A stretch of DNA of 64,000 nt from Agarivorans sp. Alg241-V36 (GCF_900537085.1 NZ_UNRE01000007.1:119653-183652); one strand, 5' to 3'; positions 28,693 to 38,579 are shown, counted from the stretch's first letter. A program made the numbers and translations. Notes: a model not told the origin generated them from the sequence alone.

Positions 28693-29234
28693 ATCTGATA
28701 ATTATCACGCTTACCAATATCGTAATGCATTGGCTGACGGAATTTTTGGTAAGCGATATAAATAACTAAGGCGCTAATGCTCAACAACACCGCACCGCGC
28801 AAGCTTAACCAAGGGCTAAAACGTAATAGGTAATCAAGCACCAACAGGGCACCTAACCAACGTAGCCACCCCAGCTGAAAACAAAAGCTTTCTTTAAAAG
28901 CCAAGCCGCTAGCCACAAAGTAAAAGCACGCTAAAGCCGCATGAGCCAGCATCGGCCAATGCCACAGATAAAACGCCATTGCCAGCCACATACCTAACCA
29001 AGCAGCGCCTTGCATTAAGTAACGAATGGCTTTGCTATATAGGTGCAAATTATAGGCTTGTAAGCCAATGGCGGCGGCCAACAGCCATAATGGCTGCCAA
29101 GTGGCGCCACCAATTAAGGCACTATAAGCGGCACAGCCAAAGCTAGTGCAAAGCAAAAACCAGCCTAAGCGGTATAAGCCAACACTGATTTTATCTACGC
29201 TATCTAGCTGCTCTTGGTGTTCAGGATTAGCCAC
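28689..29234 (-). CDS. integral membrane protein, DUF2301-like
   Basis: A 181-residue protein with about six membrane helices. Segments such as NLHLYSKAIRYLMQG and SGLAFKESFCFQLG resemble the DUF2301 group of bacterial integral membrane proteins. Role unknown. It begins at GTG with AAGGAAG eight bases upstream, and its 3' end overlaps argO by four bases. It follows the next upstream gene by 29 bases, so the two are probably co-transcribed. Confidence 0.65.
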   Translation of the reverse strand: MANPEHQEQLDSVDKISVGLYRLGWFLLCTSFGCAAYSALIGGATWQPLWLLAAAIGLQAYNLHLYSKAIRYLMQGAAWLGMWLAMAFYLWHWPMLAHAALACFYFVASGLAFKESFCFQLGWLRWLGALLVLDYLLRFSPWLSLRGAVLLSISALVIYIAYQKFRQPMHYDIGKRDNYQI

Positions 29235-29263
29235 GCTTTGCTTCCTTAAGGTTGTTCATTTGA

Positions 29264-29794
29264 TTAATGCCTGCTTAAGTCTCTGGCTAAAATTAGTGCC
29301 AAACCAATAATTTGTAGAAATAAAGCGAGGTTACGTAGGCTAGAGATCCAACCCATTTGCTCGGTGTAATCGTCCATTAAGTCTAGGTTTTGTAAGTACC
29401 AGTTATCTATTCGATTGCGTTGCTGCTCTTGCACCTTGGCAATTTGCTGGTCTAATTGCGGAAGATTATCCAAGTCGAGACGTGGCAGCGCAGCCATGTC
29501 TAACCAATATTTAAGGTCGTTTCGCAGCAATGCTTGCACCGGAGCAGGAATGCTTTGCTGGTTGTGGGCGGCGCTGGTGAGCAAGCTAAGAATAAGCTCG
29601 CGTTTGCGCTCTAGGGCGTCTATCTGCAACCAGGTTTGTCGAATCAAATTATCGTTGGCGCTTTGTTGCTGCACTAACTTGTGGGCATCTTGACTCACTC
29701 GGTCGATGTAAAAGTTGGTCATCAAAGCTGCCACCACATTAAACAGTAAGCCAATAGAAACCAGCAGCTGGGTGCGTGTGATTGACCAAGCCAT
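29264..29794 (-). CDS. membrane-anchored coiled-coil protein
   Basis: A 176-residue protein. One membrane helix is near the N-terminus (LLVSIGLLFNVVAALMTNFY), a helical, probably coiled-coil periplasmic part is in the middle (LIRQTWLQIDALERKRELI, LDQQIAKVQEQQRNR), and a second helix is at the C-terminus (LALFLQIIGLALILARDL). The ATG at 29794 has an ideal GGGAGAAAG; an earlier in-frame Met does not. Similar proteins occur in Vibrio and Shewanella without a known role. Confidence 0.6.
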   Translation of the reverse strand: MAWSITRTQLLVSIGLLFNVVAALMTNFYIDRVSQDAHKLVQQQSANDNLIRQTWLQIDALERKRELILSLLTSAAHNQQSIPAPVQALLRNDLKYWLDMAALPRLDLDNLPQLDQQIAKVQEQQRNRIDNWYLQNLDLMDDYTEQMGWISSLRNLALFLQIIGLALILARDLSRH

Positions 29795-29956
29795 AACTTT
29801 CTCCCTAATTTGTAACAAGTGACCAATCACTACTTGTTTCGATAGCGATATCAGCCTAGTAGACCCGCTTCAAGCCCTTTGTCTTTCTAGCTGAAACTTG
29901 AAATTAAGTATGGTTATGGCTTTGATTTATTTCTAGTTTAGTCCTCAATCAGCTAC

Positions 29957-30850
29957 TTACTTCGATTTAGACTTACGCGCCGCAAACACTTGTCGAGGAG
30001 AGAAGCCCGTGACTAAGGCGGTGCCAAGCAAAATAATCATGGTGCCCACTACGGTGCTCCAGCCAATGCTTTCTTGCAGAAATACACTGCCCCAGAAAAT
30101 GCCAAAAATGGGGATAAGAAAGGTGACGGTAAGCGCCGAAGAAGCCCCTACATCGCTAATTAAACGGTAGTAAAGCAAGTAAGCCACACCACTACAAACC
30201 ACCCCTAAAAACACCACCGATAGCAACAAGTTGCTGCTTGGTGTTTCATGCACCGGAAAAAACAATAGCGCTGGCAGCACCAAAATGGTGGAGGCCCACA
30301 TGCCGCCATGGGCATTAGCAAAAGGCTCTACCGATTTAGCCGAATGTGCATAGCTACTGGCAATGCCATAACAGACCGCCGCACCAATCGAGGCCGCAAT
30401 GGCCAACTTAGCCCCTGGTTCAATGCTGGCATTGTCAAAGCCAACCAATATGGCAACCCCCACCACGCCAATAGCTAAACCTAGCACCTTTTTGCTGGGC
30501 AGCGCTTGGCGCAGCCATAGGGCCGAGATTATAGCCCCCCAGATCGGGGCGGTGGCATTAAGAATAGACAGTAATGAAGCCGACAAGGTTTGCGCCGCAT
30601 AGGCCAACAATAAAAACGGCAAGGCAGAATTAAAAAAGCCCAAGATAAAATAGTGCCGCCAATGCTGCTTAAGGTGGAGCTTCTTTTTTAAGAAATACCC
30701 CACCATCAATAAAAACAAAGCAGCAAAACCTACCCGCAATTCTATTAGCATTGCCGGGCCAAGTACCGGGGCAGCAATGCGCATAAACAAAAACGAACTG
30801 CCCCAAATTGCCGACAACAGTAACAAGCGGATAATGCTAGCTAATTCCAT
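29957..30850 (-). CDS. EamA/DMT family transporter
   Basis: A 297-residue inner membrane protein with ten helices in two EamA repeats (LLLSAIWGSSFLFMRIAAP at the start, and ASIGAAVCYGIASSYAHS for the second half). This family exports amino acids, nucleotides or other metabolites, and the substrate is not predictable. A short Lys/Ser-rich tail ends the protein. Monocistronic. Confidence 0.88.
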   Translation of the reverse strand: MELASIIRLLLLSAIWGSSFLFMRIAAPVLGPAMLIELRVGFAALFLLMVGYFLKKKLHLKQHWRHYFILGFFNSALPFLLLAYAAQTLSASLLSILNATAPIWGAIISALWLRQALPSKKVLGLAIGVVGVAILVGFDNASIEPGAKLAIAASIGAAVCYGIASSYAHSAKSVEPFANAHGGMWASTILVLPALLFFPVHETPSSNLLLSVVFLGVVCSGVAYLLYYRLISDVGASSALTVTFLIPIFGIFWGSVFLQESIGWSTVVGTMIILLGTALVTGFSPRQVFAARKSKSK

Positions 30851-30930
30851 TTTCGGTTCCTAATCCATGAGAGAAAAATGCAGTGTGCAATAAACTAAAA
30901 CAACAAGCGACCCGATAATGGTTTAGCCAC

Positions 30931-30956
30931 AAAAAAAGCCACCCGAAGGCGGCTTT
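30931..30956 (-). terminator. terminator after DAHP synthase
   Basis: A stem AAAGCCACC/GGCGGCTTT with CGAA loop and one mismatch, followed on the minus strand by a run of T (A7 at 30931-30937). It closes the transcript of the gene ending at 30975. Confidence 0.75.
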
Positions 30957-30974
30957 AATCAACTGTAAACTTGC

Positions 30975-32321
30975 TTAGCGTGCTGCTTTAATGTGATCAG
31001 CAATGAGGAAGGCAAGTTCCAATGCTTGGTCAGCGTTTAAGCGTGGGTCACAGTAAGTATGGTAGCGCTGGGCTAAATCATGCTCGGTGATTTGGAAAGC
31101 TCCACCAACACACTCGGTCACGTTACGGCCAGTCATTTCAAAGTGAACACCACCGGCGTAGGTGCCTTCGGCTTTATGAATTTGGAAGAACTGCTGAACT
31201 TCGCGAAGTACGTCGTCTACGCGGCGCGTTTTGTAACCATTTGGCGCTTTAATGGTATTGCCGTGCATTGGATCTGAACTCCACACCACGTTTTTACCTT
31301 CGCGCTCAACCGCCTTAATCAAGTTAGGTAAGTGATCAGCAACTTTATCTGCGCCCATACGTACGATTAGGTTTAAACGGCCCGCTTCGTTGTTCGGGTT
31401 AATGATGTCGATAATGCGCAACAGCTCTTCAGGATCGGTAGTTGGACCGGCTTTTAAGCCAATCGCATTTTCTACGCCACGTAGGAACTCGATGTGTGCA
31501 TGGTCAATCTGACGAGTACGATCGCCAATCCATAACATGTGTGCCGAACAGTCATACCACTTGCCGGTTAAACTGTCACAGCGAGTTAAAGCTTGCTCGT
31601 AAGGAAGCAACAAGGCTTCGTGAGAAGTATATAAGTTAGTTTCACGCAGCTGAGGCGCAGTAGCGGGGTTAATGCCACAAGCGCTCATAAAGGCCAGTGA
31701 TTCTTCAATGCTGCCTGCTAAGGCTTCGTAACGCTCACCCAGCGGGCTCTTCTTAATGAAGTCTAAGTTCCACTTATGAACTTGGTTTAAATCTGCTAAG
31801 CCGCCTTGAGCAAAAGCACGCAACAAGTTTAGCGTTGACGTAGATTGGTTGTAAGCCTCGATCATACGCTGCGGATCTGGCACACGACTTTTCTCATTAA
31901 AGTCGATGGCGTTGATGATGTCACCACGGTAAGAAGGCCAGCTTTCACCATTAATGGTTTCCATGTCTTCACTGCGAGGCTTAGCAAACTGGCCAGCAAT
32001 ACGACCAATTTTAACCACTGGTTTTTGACCACCAAAGGTTAATACTACTGCCATCTGCATTAGTGCTTTAAAGGTATCGCGAATATGACTAGTACGGAAC
32101 TCATCAAAACTCTCAGCACAATCACCACCTTGTAGTAAAAATGCTTCACCCTTGGCTACTTTGGCTAGGTCTTCACGTAAAGCGCGTGCTTCACCAGCAA
32201 AAACTAGCGGCGGCTGATCAGCCAAATACTTCTCGGTTTGTTGAAGCTTTTCTTGATCAGGGTAAGTAGGTAATTGTTTTACTGGTTTGTCTCTCCAGCT
32301 TGAGGGTGTCCATTGCGTCAT
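30975..32321 (-). CDS. class II 3-deoxy-7-phosphoheptulonate (DAHP) synthase
   Basis: A 448-residue class II DAHP synthase, which joins phosphoenolpyruvate and erythrose 4-phosphate in the first step of aromatic biosynthesis. Motifs: [63 protein letters not shown] and [15 protein letters not shown] with metal ligands Cys, His, Glu and Asp. The ATG at 32321 (MTQWTPSSW) matches the family start and has GGAAC upstream; an 18-codon extension also reads open. This class is common in Pseudomonas and plants, and differs from the E. coli AroF/G/H type. It is divergent from a LacI-type regulator. Confidence 0.93.
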   Translation of the reverse strand: MTQWTPSSWRDKPVKQLPTYPDQEKLQQTEKYLADQPPLVFAGEARALREDLAKVAKGEAFLLQGGDCAESFDEFRTSHIRDTFKALMQMAVVLTFGGQKPVVKIGRIAGQFAKPRSEDMETINGESWPSYRGDIINAIDFNEKSRVPDPQRMIEAYNQSTSTLNLLRAFAQGGLADLNQVHKWNLDFIKKSPLGERYEALAGSIEESLAFMSACGINPATAPQLRETNLYTSHEALLLPYEQALTRCDSLTGKWYDCSAHMLWIGDRTRQIDHAHIEFLRGVENAIGLKAGPTTDPEELLRIIDIINPNNEAGRLNLIVRMGADKVADHLPNLIKAVEREGKNVVWSSDPMHGNTIKAPNGYKTRRVDDVLREVQQFFQIHKAEGTYAGGVHFEMTGRNVTECVGGAFQITEHDLAQRYHTYCDPRLNADQALELAFLIADHIKAAR

Positions 32322-32560
32322 GTTGCGTTCCAAGAATGCTCTAAAAACTCCCATAATAGGCATTCTAGAGCGCATGAAAAGCGCTAATTTTAGTTTTTTT
32401 ATGCAGGCCTAATTTTTTATTACTTCGCCGCAACAATAAAACGTAAATCACAACAAAAAAAAACAACTGAAATAGCTCACATTTTTATGCAAATCTAGCT
32501 TTTAGCCCATAGGGGCAACAAAGCATATTTGTTAATATGATCAACAAGATAACAATCTCT

Positions 32561-33595
32561 ATGAAACCTATGAAACAAGCATCAGCAACCTTAAAAGACG
32601 TAGCCAAAGCAGCTGGAGTTTCTCACCAAACGGTAGCCCGTGTGGTAAGGAAATCACCCAAAGTTGCTGAAAAGACACGCATTAAAGTAGAGAAAGCAAT
32701 TGCCGACTCGGGATACCTGCCAAATCGCATGGCCCAACTACTGGCTCGCCGACAATCTCTCACCTTAGGGTTTGTATCGATTGATATCTCATTGCACGCT
32801 ATTTCCAAAATTGCCGAGGGCATTCGTAAAGAAGCTTCTAAACAAGGTTTTACCCTATCTATTTCAACCATGAACGAGTTGGATCCCGACGCTTGTAATC
32901 AAGCAATTGATGAGCTCTTAGCCTTGCAGGTAGATGGTTTGATTATAAATACCTCGGTCACTCACACCATGATTGAGCAGATTTTGGAGCGTGGAAACTT
33001 ACCGCCGTGTATCTTCATCGACTTTGACAAAACCAGCGAAGCTTTGCAGGTTTCTCACGATCAAGTAGGCGGAGCAAGCCTCGCCGCGCAACACCTTATC
33101 GATTTAGGCCACCGTAAAATTGCCCTAATAAATGGCGCCGAAGATACTTGTGTTGCTAATTGGCGAGAGACCGGTTGGCTGAACACTTTAGCAAAAGCGG
33201 GGCTTAAACCGGTGCACAAAATCCATGGAAAATGGAACGCCCGCAGTGGATATCGAGCTACTTTAGATTTGTTAGATGAAGGCCACGACTTTACTGCCAT
33301 TTTGGTGGCTAATGACGAGATGTGCTTAGGGGTATTAAGAGCCTTGAACGAACGCCATATTAAGGTGCCAGAAGACATCTCTGTGGTAGGTTTTGATAAC
33401 CACGAAGACAGCGAGTTTTATAATCCACCACTTACTACCGTGGCGCAAGACTGCCTAGAGCTAGGCGAACAATCGGTGAGTTTATTGATGCAGCAAATGA
33501 AAGAACAAGCACCAGAGCAAGTGCGCGTGCTGCTACCCACCCAACTAGTCTCACGCCAGAGCACCGGCCCGGTAAAGCCTAAACGCCCTTCCTAA
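32561..33595 (+). CDS. LacI family transcriptional regulator
   Basis: A 344-residue regulator. The N-terminal LacI helix-turn-helix is ATLKDVAKAAGVSHQTVARVV, followed by the hinge YLPNRMAQLLA, then a sugar-binding-protein-like domain (LGFVSIDISLHAISKIAEGI, GHRKIALINGAED, VVGFDNHEDSEFYNPPLTTV). Start choice is unsure: ATGs at 32537, 32561 and 32570 all lack a strong ribosome site. The ligand is unknown, probably a sugar. It could be the factor that binds the TGTnAGCGCTnACA sites near 39-50 kb, but nothing in the window proves that. Divergent from DAHP synthase. Confidence 0.88.
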   Translation: MKPMKQASATLKDVAKAAGVSHQTVARVVRKSPKVAEKTRIKVEKAIADSGYLPNRMAQLLARRQSLTLGFVSIDISLHAISKIAEGIRKEASKQGFTLSISTMNELDPDACNQAIDELLALQVDGLIINTSVTHTMIEQILERGNLPPCIFIDFDKTSEALQVSHDQVGGASLAAQHLIDLGHRKIALINGAEDTCVANWRETGWLNTLAKAGLKPVHKIHGKWNARSGYRATLDLLDEGHDFTAILVANDEMCLGVLRALNERHIKVPEDISVVGFDNHEDSEFYNPPLTTVAQDCLELGEQSVSLLMQQMKEQAPEQVRVLLPTQLVSRQSTGPVKPKRPS

Positions 33596-33600
33596 AGGCT

Positions 33601-34224
33601 TTACAGTGGGTGAGCGCGCCACTCACAAGCGCCAATTTTTAAGTGCTCGAACTGAGCCTTAAACGATGATTGCAAAGGGCTACAGGCATATAAACCTACT
33701 TTGACAGAACAACTTGCGGCAGCAGGAGGATCACTCTGCTCCGCGCCGGTTTCTCCAAGCTGGTGTAAATGGAAAATCCGCATTTGTTGGTAGTTAACCC
33801 CATCTTTCGCGTACTCAATCAAAAAGTCGGGACCACGACGACTTAGCCGATACCAAATATGCTGCGGGGTCGCGATATCGGTAGTTGCCCAATCAGAATA
33901 ACCTAAGTTTGTAACCACCGAACCTAAGCGCGATAGGCTGGGCGTTTCATACTCAATCGATGCTTTAAACCAGTTTTCATCGTTTAGGTAAATAATCACC
34001 CCAGCTTGATCAAACTGAGCTTGATAGTTAAAACTGACCTTGATACTCAAACTAAAGTTATCCGCTCGTTCAATCAGCAGGGCGGGCGCATTGTCATTAC
34101 GAAAACCATAATAAGAGCGCTGCCAAAAATCAGTATTGGGTTCAGTCTCAAGCACTAGCCGGTTTTCATCTAAAACAAATTGCTTAGGTGGATTAAGCCA
34201 TTGTCCTTGTGAAAAATCTTTCAT
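33601..34224 (-). CDS. DUF1349 family protein
   Basis: A 207-residue concanavalin-like beta-sandwich protein of the DUF1349 group. Typical strands are FWQRSYYGFRNDNAPALL, GVIIYLNDENWFKASIEY and FLIEYAKDGVNYQQMRIF. Members are found with sugar-utilisation genes but have no settled activity. No signal peptide, so cytoplasmic. It follows a GNAT gene by 16 bases and is probably co-transcribed. Its end meets the LacI gene end with five bases between. Confidence 0.8.
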   Translation of the reverse strand: MKDFSQGQWLNPPKQFVLDENRLVLETEPNTDFWQRSYYGFRNDNAPALLIERADNFSLSIKVSFNYQAQFDQAGVIIYLNDENWFKASIEYETPSLSRLGSVVTNLGYSDWATTDIATPQHIWYRLSRRGPDFLIEYAKDGVNYQQMRIFHLHQLGETGAEQSDPPAAASCSVKVGLYACSPLQSSFKAQFEHLKIGACEWRAHPL

Positions 34225-34240
34225 CTCACTCTCCCGCTAA

Positions 34241-34852
34241 CTAAACCTGTGACGGATAACGCGCCAGTTTGTGCTGCAAGCTGCGCTTCACAGTGGGCCA
34301 CTCATGATTAGTAATTGAGAATACTACGGTGTCGCGGTAGCAACCTTGATCATCGACACTATGATTGCGCAGCACCCCATCCTGCTTGGCACCTAAACGA
34401 GCAATGGCCGCTCGGGAAGCTTGATTGTGCCAGTGGGTTCTAAACTCTACCGCGATAGAGCCAAGTTGCTCAAAAGCATAGCTTAACAACAGCAATTTAC
34501 ATTGAGTATTCACTGCCGAGCGCTGGTAGCTTTTGCCATACCAGGTATAACCAATTTCTAAACGTTTGTTCAGCCCATCGGCATTGCAATAACGGGTGGC
34601 ACCAATCAATTTATTACTGTGTTTATCCAGCACTACAAAAGGCAAAGCCAGCCCTTGCTGCTTTTGCAATAAGGCATTATCTAAATAGCTGTCGATATTG
34701 CTGGCATTGGGAACGCTGGTATACCACAACTCACTCAAGTTGCCGTCGGCTTCGGCGCTTAACAAAGCATCTCTGTGACTACGTAACAAAGGCGTAAGCA
34801 CCACATCCTTGCCGCTTAGCTCAGTCTCAATTAAATAAGAATGCTGATCCAT
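34241..34852 (-). CDS. GNAT acetyltransferase, RimJ/RimL-like
   Basis: A 203-residue acetyltransferase of the RimJ/RimL branch. Blocks: VVLTPLLRSHRDALLSA, IGATRYCNADGLNKRLEIGYTWY, NTQCKLLLLSYAFEQLGSIAVEFRTHWHN and AIARLGAKQDGVLRNH. Relatives acetylate protein N-termini or amino compounds. This one's target is unknown. First gene of a pair with the DUF1349 gene. Confidence 0.85.
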   Translation of the reverse strand: MDQHSYLIETELSGKDVVLTPLLRSHRDALLSAEADGNLSELWYTSVPNASNIDSYLDNALLQKQQGLALPFVVLDKHSNKLIGATRYCNADGLNKRLEIGYTWYGKSYQRSAVNTQCKLLLLSYAFEQLGSIAVEFRTHWHNQASRAAIARLGAKQDGVLRNHSVDDQGCYRDTVVFSITNHEWPTVKRSLQHKLARYPSQV

Positions 34853-35045
34853 TTCGCCCTCCCAATTGCTTATTTAATAATCCTCAGATTAATACGCAAC
34901 AAAGTGAATAGAAAGCAAAAACAGTGCTTTAAATTCGCCCCCTAGTCACTACTGCTTTGACTACACTTAAGCGTATAAACGCGGCTCATTCGCTCTCTAG
35001 TATGGGCCACCTTATCGCTATTTTTACAACATACTAAGGATGATT

Positions 35046-35285
35046 ATGGGCATTATTATTTGGTTATTGATTGGCGCTGTTGCAGGTTGGCTAGCGGGCA
35101 ACATTATGAAAGGAGGCGGTTTTGGTGTTCTAGGCAATATTGTGGTGGGTATTGTTGGCTCGGTCATTGGCGGCTTTGTATTTGGGCTACTGGGCTTTGG
35201 CAGTACCAGCATGTTGGGTTCGCTGATTACCGCAGTAGTGGGCGCAGTGATATTGCTCTACATCGTTAGTATTGTGAAAAAATAA
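35046..35285 (+). CDS. GlsB/YeaQ/YmgE family membrane protein
   Basis: A 79-residue very hydrophobic, glycine-rich protein with three membrane helices. The pattern IIIWLLIGAVAGWLAG, then GGGFGVLGNIVVGIVGSVIGG, is the transglycosylase-associated/GlsB stress-response family. The ATG at 35046 was chosen over 35040 because AAGGA is then seven bases upstream and the family starts MGII. Thought to act in envelope stress, with mechanism unknown. Confidence 0.88.
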   Translation: MGIIIWLLIGAVAGWLAGNIMKGGGFGVLGNIVVGIVGSVIGGFVFGLLGFGSTSMLGSLITAVVGAVILLYIVSIVKK

Positions 35286-35303
35286 ACCAACCAGCAAAAA
35301 CAA

Positions 35304-35329
35304 AAAAGCCAGCTAATCAGCTGGCTTTT
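35304..35329. terminator. bidirectional terminator
   Basis: An 11-base stem AAAAGCCAGCT/AGCTGGCTTTT with loop AATC between the GlsB-like gene and the convergent ABC permease operon. Confidence 0.85.
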
Positions 35330-35346
35330 GGTTACTTAAGACTTGT

Positions 35347-36177
35347 TTAACCTTTAACAGCACCCGCTGTTAGGCCGTCAATCAACTTACGAGAAGTCAT
35401 CACAAACAAGATCATTAGTGGTACTACCGCAATAGCTGCACCGGCACAAATTGCACCCCATGGTACCTGACCAGTACCTTGTAGAGCACGTAATGCTAGC
35501 GGCACGGTAAACATCTTCATGTCGTTCATTACAACCAATGGGCCCATGAAGTTGTTCCACTGACCAATAAAGGTAATCAGACCAAGCGTACCAAAGGCTG
35601 GTGTAATTAGCGGCACCACTACACGCCAGTAAATAGCAAACTCGTTACAACCATCCATACGCGCTGCTTCGATCAGCTCTTTTGGAATCGCACTTGAGAT
35701 AAACTGACGCATCATAAAGATACCCATTGCACCACAAGCCATTGGAATGTAAAGCGCACGTGGTTGGTTCATCCATTCCAGCTTAGACATAATCAAAGCG
35801 GTTGGAATCATGCCTAAGAACGGTGGTAATAACATAGTGCCCATAATCAAAATGAACATGATGTTACGGCCTCTGAACTCAAACATCGCAAATGCGTAGC
35901 CAGCCAACGAACAGAAGAACAAGTTCAATATCGTAGTAATTAGAGCTACGTAAAAACTTAGACCAATGTTGTGCCAAAAGTACGGTAGTGCGTCTAACAA
36001 AATGCCTACGTTGTTAACGAACTCTCCACCAAACCACACTGGGGGTGGCACCGACAAAATCGACGAGTTGGTATGCGTTGCAAATACAAACATGAAGTAG
36101 AACGGGGCCAACATGATGATTGAGCCCATCCCCACGATGAAATAAGCAATGATATGGCTTTTAGTTAATTTATTCAT
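35347..36177 (-). CDS. carbohydrate ABC transporter permease (MalG type)
   Basis: A 276-residue inner membrane permease with six helices. The EAA loop that contacts the ATPase is LIEAARMDGCNEFAIYWRVVVPLI. It ends in the LTAGAVKG tail usual for MalG/UgpE-like permeases. Last gene of a four-gene importer operon; it starts nine bases after the other permease. With the GH52 beta-xylosidase and XylR-like regulator nearby, the cargo is probably xylo-oligosaccharide. Confidence 0.92.
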   Translation of the reverse strand: MNKLTKSHIIAYFIVGMGSIIMLAPFYFMFVFATHTNSSILSVPPPVWFGGEFVNNVGILLDALPYFWHNIGLSFYVALITTILNLFFCSLAGYAFAMFEFRGRNIMFILIMGTMLLPPFLGMIPTALIMSKLEWMNQPRALYIPMACGAMGIFMMRQFISSAIPKELIEAARMDGCNEFAIYWRVVVPLITPAFGTLGLITFIGQWNNFMGPLVVMNDMKMFTVPLALRALQGTGQVPWGAICAGAAIAVVPLMILFVMTSRKLIDGLTAGAVKG

Positions 36178-36186
36178 AATTCGGTC

Positions 36187-37179
36187 CTACTTCTTCTCAC
36201 CGAGCAATTTGTTGTTACCCCAGGTGAGGAAGGCAATCAAAGCAAACAGAATCCAAGAGACAGCTGATGCAGTACCAAAGTCACCCTCTACGAATGCGGT
36301 AATGTACATGTGCATTGCGGCAGTTTTACCTGCTTGCTCAATACCACCGGTACCACCGGTAATAATGAACGGTTCTTCAAACAACTGCAGGTTACCAATA
36401 ATGGTTAAGGTTACCGCGAAGAACATCATCGGCTTAAGCATAGGCACAGTGATGTACCAGAATTGCTGCCAACGTTTAGCGCCATCTACAGTAGCGGCTT
36501 CGTATAAATCTTTTGGAATGGTTTGCATTGCAGATAAGTACAATACGGTGTTCCACCCCACGTAGCGCCAGAACACGACGAAAGCAATCATGGTTTTAGT
36601 GTATTCAGGACGAGCCCAATCAATATTGGCAGTTGGGAATAACCAAGCCAGGGGTTGAATGTCGCCAACTGTCCAGTTACCCGCCGAGGTGAACAGCATG
36701 TTAATCATGCCGAAGTCACGCGAGAACAAGGTAGTGAATACCAGTGAAATCGCCACCGACGAGGTAATGAAAGGCAAAAAGTACATACCCACTACCGTGT
36801 TACGGCTGCGTTTAAAGCTGGTATGTAAGAAATACGCTAATGGAATAGCCACCACGTGCTGGGGAATACCCGCAGCTAAGGCGATCCAAATAGTGTTGTA
36901 AACAGATGTTTGGAACCAATCATCGGTTAAGGTAAAGGTAAAGTTCTCGATACCTACCCATTCCATGGCGCCTAAACCAGCGGCCGGTTCCCAGTAATGA
37001 AACGATAGAAATAAAGAAAACAGTAGAGGAAATAACCCAAACACAGCAAAAATAACAAAGAATGGACTGACAAATACGTAAGGAGCCCACTTGTAGCCAC
37101 TAGCATTTAGTCGCTGCTTTAGGGTCCGCTTTCTAATTTTAACTACTGGTGGTCTTACGGCAGACTCGACAGAAGACAT
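36187..37179 (-). CDS. carbohydrate ABC transporter permease (MalF type)
   Basis: A 330-residue permease with six main helices after a basic cytoplasmic N-terminus (KIRKRTLKQRL). The EAA loop is LYEAATVDGAKRWQQFWYITVPML. It pairs with the MalG-type permease nine bases downstream. The gene follows the binding-protein gene across 54 bases that contain a strong hairpin. Likely part of a xylo-oligosaccharide importer. Confidence 0.92.
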   Translation of the reverse strand: MSSVESAVRPPVVKIRKRTLKQRLNASGYKWAPYVFVSPFFVIFAVFGLFPLLFSLFLSFHYWEPAAGLGAMEWVGIENFTFTLTDDWFQTSVYNTIWIALAAGIPQHVVAIPLAYFLHTSFKRSRNTVVGMYFLPFITSSVAISLVFTTLFSRDFGMINMLFTSAGNWTVGDIQPLAWLFPTANIDWARPEYTKTMIAFVVFWRYVGWNTVLYLSAMQTIPKDLYEAATVDGAKRWQQFWYITVPMLKPMMFFAVTLTIIGNLQLFEEPFIITGGTGGIEQAGKTAAMHMYITAFVEGDFGTASAVSWILFALIAFLTWGNNKLLGEKK

Positions 37180-37204
37180 CTTTAACTCCCGACAAAAAGA
37201 AAGA

Positions 37205-37223
37205 GAGGGAGGCTAGCTCCCTC
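37205..37223 (-). repeat. intercistronic hairpin in importer operon
   Basis: A stem GAGGGAG/CTCCCTC with a GCTAG loop between the binding-protein gene and the first permease gene. No T tract follows, so it is more likely an mRNA-stabilising or partial-termination hairpin that raises binding-protein yield over permeases. Confidence 0.6.
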
Positions 37224-37233
37224 AGTGTTAATA

Positions 37234-38493
37234 TTAACGTCTAGCGCGACGTTTGATTTGTTTCGCAGCATCCGCTAACACAGTGTCAATGTCAGCATCA
37301 CGCTCTAGTACAGCTTCTAAAGCATCGTTTACGATTTGCTCAGCAACTGGGTCATGCTTGTGTACGTCCATTGCTGGAATACGGTCAGCAGCTTCTTTCC
37401 ACTGAACGCGAGCCACTTGGCCGCCTAAGTACTCAATTGGTTGATTAACGAAATCATCGTTTTGAGCTTCTACAAGAGCAGGGAAAGCGTCTAAATCACG
37501 GAATGCAGCAATTTGCATTTCTTTGTTTAGCGTCATGAACTTAATGAACTCCCAAGCCGCTTCTTTGTTTTTAGCTTTCTTAGGAATACCGTAGAACGAA
37601 CCACCCCAGCTCGCGTATGCGCCAGCAGGTAGGTGAGATGAACGCCATAGACCTTTACTGTCTGGGGCAATCCAACCATTTAAGTGACCGCCTAACCAAG
37701 CACCCATCATTTGTGAAGCGATAGTGCCGCGACGTAGACCTTCAGTCCACTCAGAGCTCCATGCGCCAACTTGAGCATCGATACCCGCTTCACGAACAGC
37801 TTTAGCTAAACGGAAAGCTTCTTTAAAGCGATCTGACTCAACTGTGATGCTGTTATCTGCATCAAAGTAGATACCTTGGCCATCTTTTAAGCCACTGCGA
37901 ATTACAATGTCTTTGATGTCGGTAGCACTTGATACTAGGTAAGAGCCTGTAGCTTCTTTAATTTTCTTACCAGCAGCGATGTAAGAATCCCAGTCTTTAG
38001 TTAGGTCTTCTTTAGTTACGCCCGCTTTTTCTAAAATATCTTCACGGTAAAACAATGCACCCGGGCCAATATCGGCAGGGATAGCAGCCAAAGTACCACT
38101 ACCACCGGTAGCTAGTGGAACAGTGAACTTAGAGAATAGTTTTTCGTATTGCTCTGCGCTGTAAGGAGCGGCACGCAGATCTTCTAAGCCACCAGAAGCA
38201 GCAAAGCGGCCAATGTAGCCATATTCAATACCCATTACGTCAGGCAGGTTACCGCCAGTCGCAAGAGCAGTAGTCATTGCATTGTGGTGGTCACCATATG
38301 CAAGAGAAACCAATTTAATTTCTACTTCTGGGTGAAGCTTCTTGTATAGCGGAATTGCTGAGTTTACCGCTTGGTCAAAGCTTGGGAATGAAGCAACTGT
38401 TAGGGTAGTTTTTGCCCATGCTGACGTTGCGGTTAACGCCAGCGTGGTGCCTAGGGCTAACGCTACTGTTCCAAGTTTCTTTTTATTAAACAT
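37234..38493 (-). CDS. carbohydrate ABC transporter solute-binding protein
   Basis: A 419-residue periplasmic binding protein of the MalE/UgpB type (SBP_bac_1). Signal peptide to SAWA-K. Fold markers are LTVASFPSFDQAVNSAIPLY, EVEIKLVSLAYGDHHNAM, LPDVMGIEYGYIGRFA and NKEAAWEFIKFMTLNKEMQ. It should bind the oligosaccharide and deliver it to the MalFG-like permeases. It is second in the operon, 86 bases after the ATPase gene. Cargo is inferred from the neighbouring GH52 gene. Confidence 0.92.
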   Translation of the reverse strand: MFNKKKLGTVALALGTTLALTATSAWAKTTLTVASFPSFDQAVNSAIPLYKKLHPEVEIKLVSLAYGDHHNAMTTALATGGNLPDVMGIEYGYIGRFAASGGLEDLRAAPYSAEQYEKLFSKFTVPLATGGSGTLAAIPADIGPGALFYREDILEKAGVTKEDLTKDWDSYIAAGKKIKEATGSYLVSSATDIKDIVIRSGLKDGQGIYFDADNSITVESDRFKEAFRLAKAVREAGIDAQVGAWSSEWTEGLRRGTIASQMMGAWLGGHLNGWIAPDSKGLWRSSHLPAGAYASWGGSFYGIPKKAKNKEAAWEFIKFMTLNKEMQIAAFRDLDAFPALVEAQNDDFVNQPIEYLGGQVARVQWKEAADRIPAMDVHKHDPVAEQIVNDALEAVLERDADIDTVLADAAKQIKRRARR

Positions 38494-38579
38494 CCTATTC
38501 TCCTAAGTACATGAACTTTATTATTATTCAATGTCGCAATTGGCTAGTGCGCCTACGCTTTTACAAGCGCTGGGAGTAA

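Noticed and set aside
32322..32375. Leader peptide or attenuator for DAHP synthase
   Set aside because: The in-frame extension has no run of Phe, Tyr or Trp codons and no competing hairpins, so the shorter start was kept.
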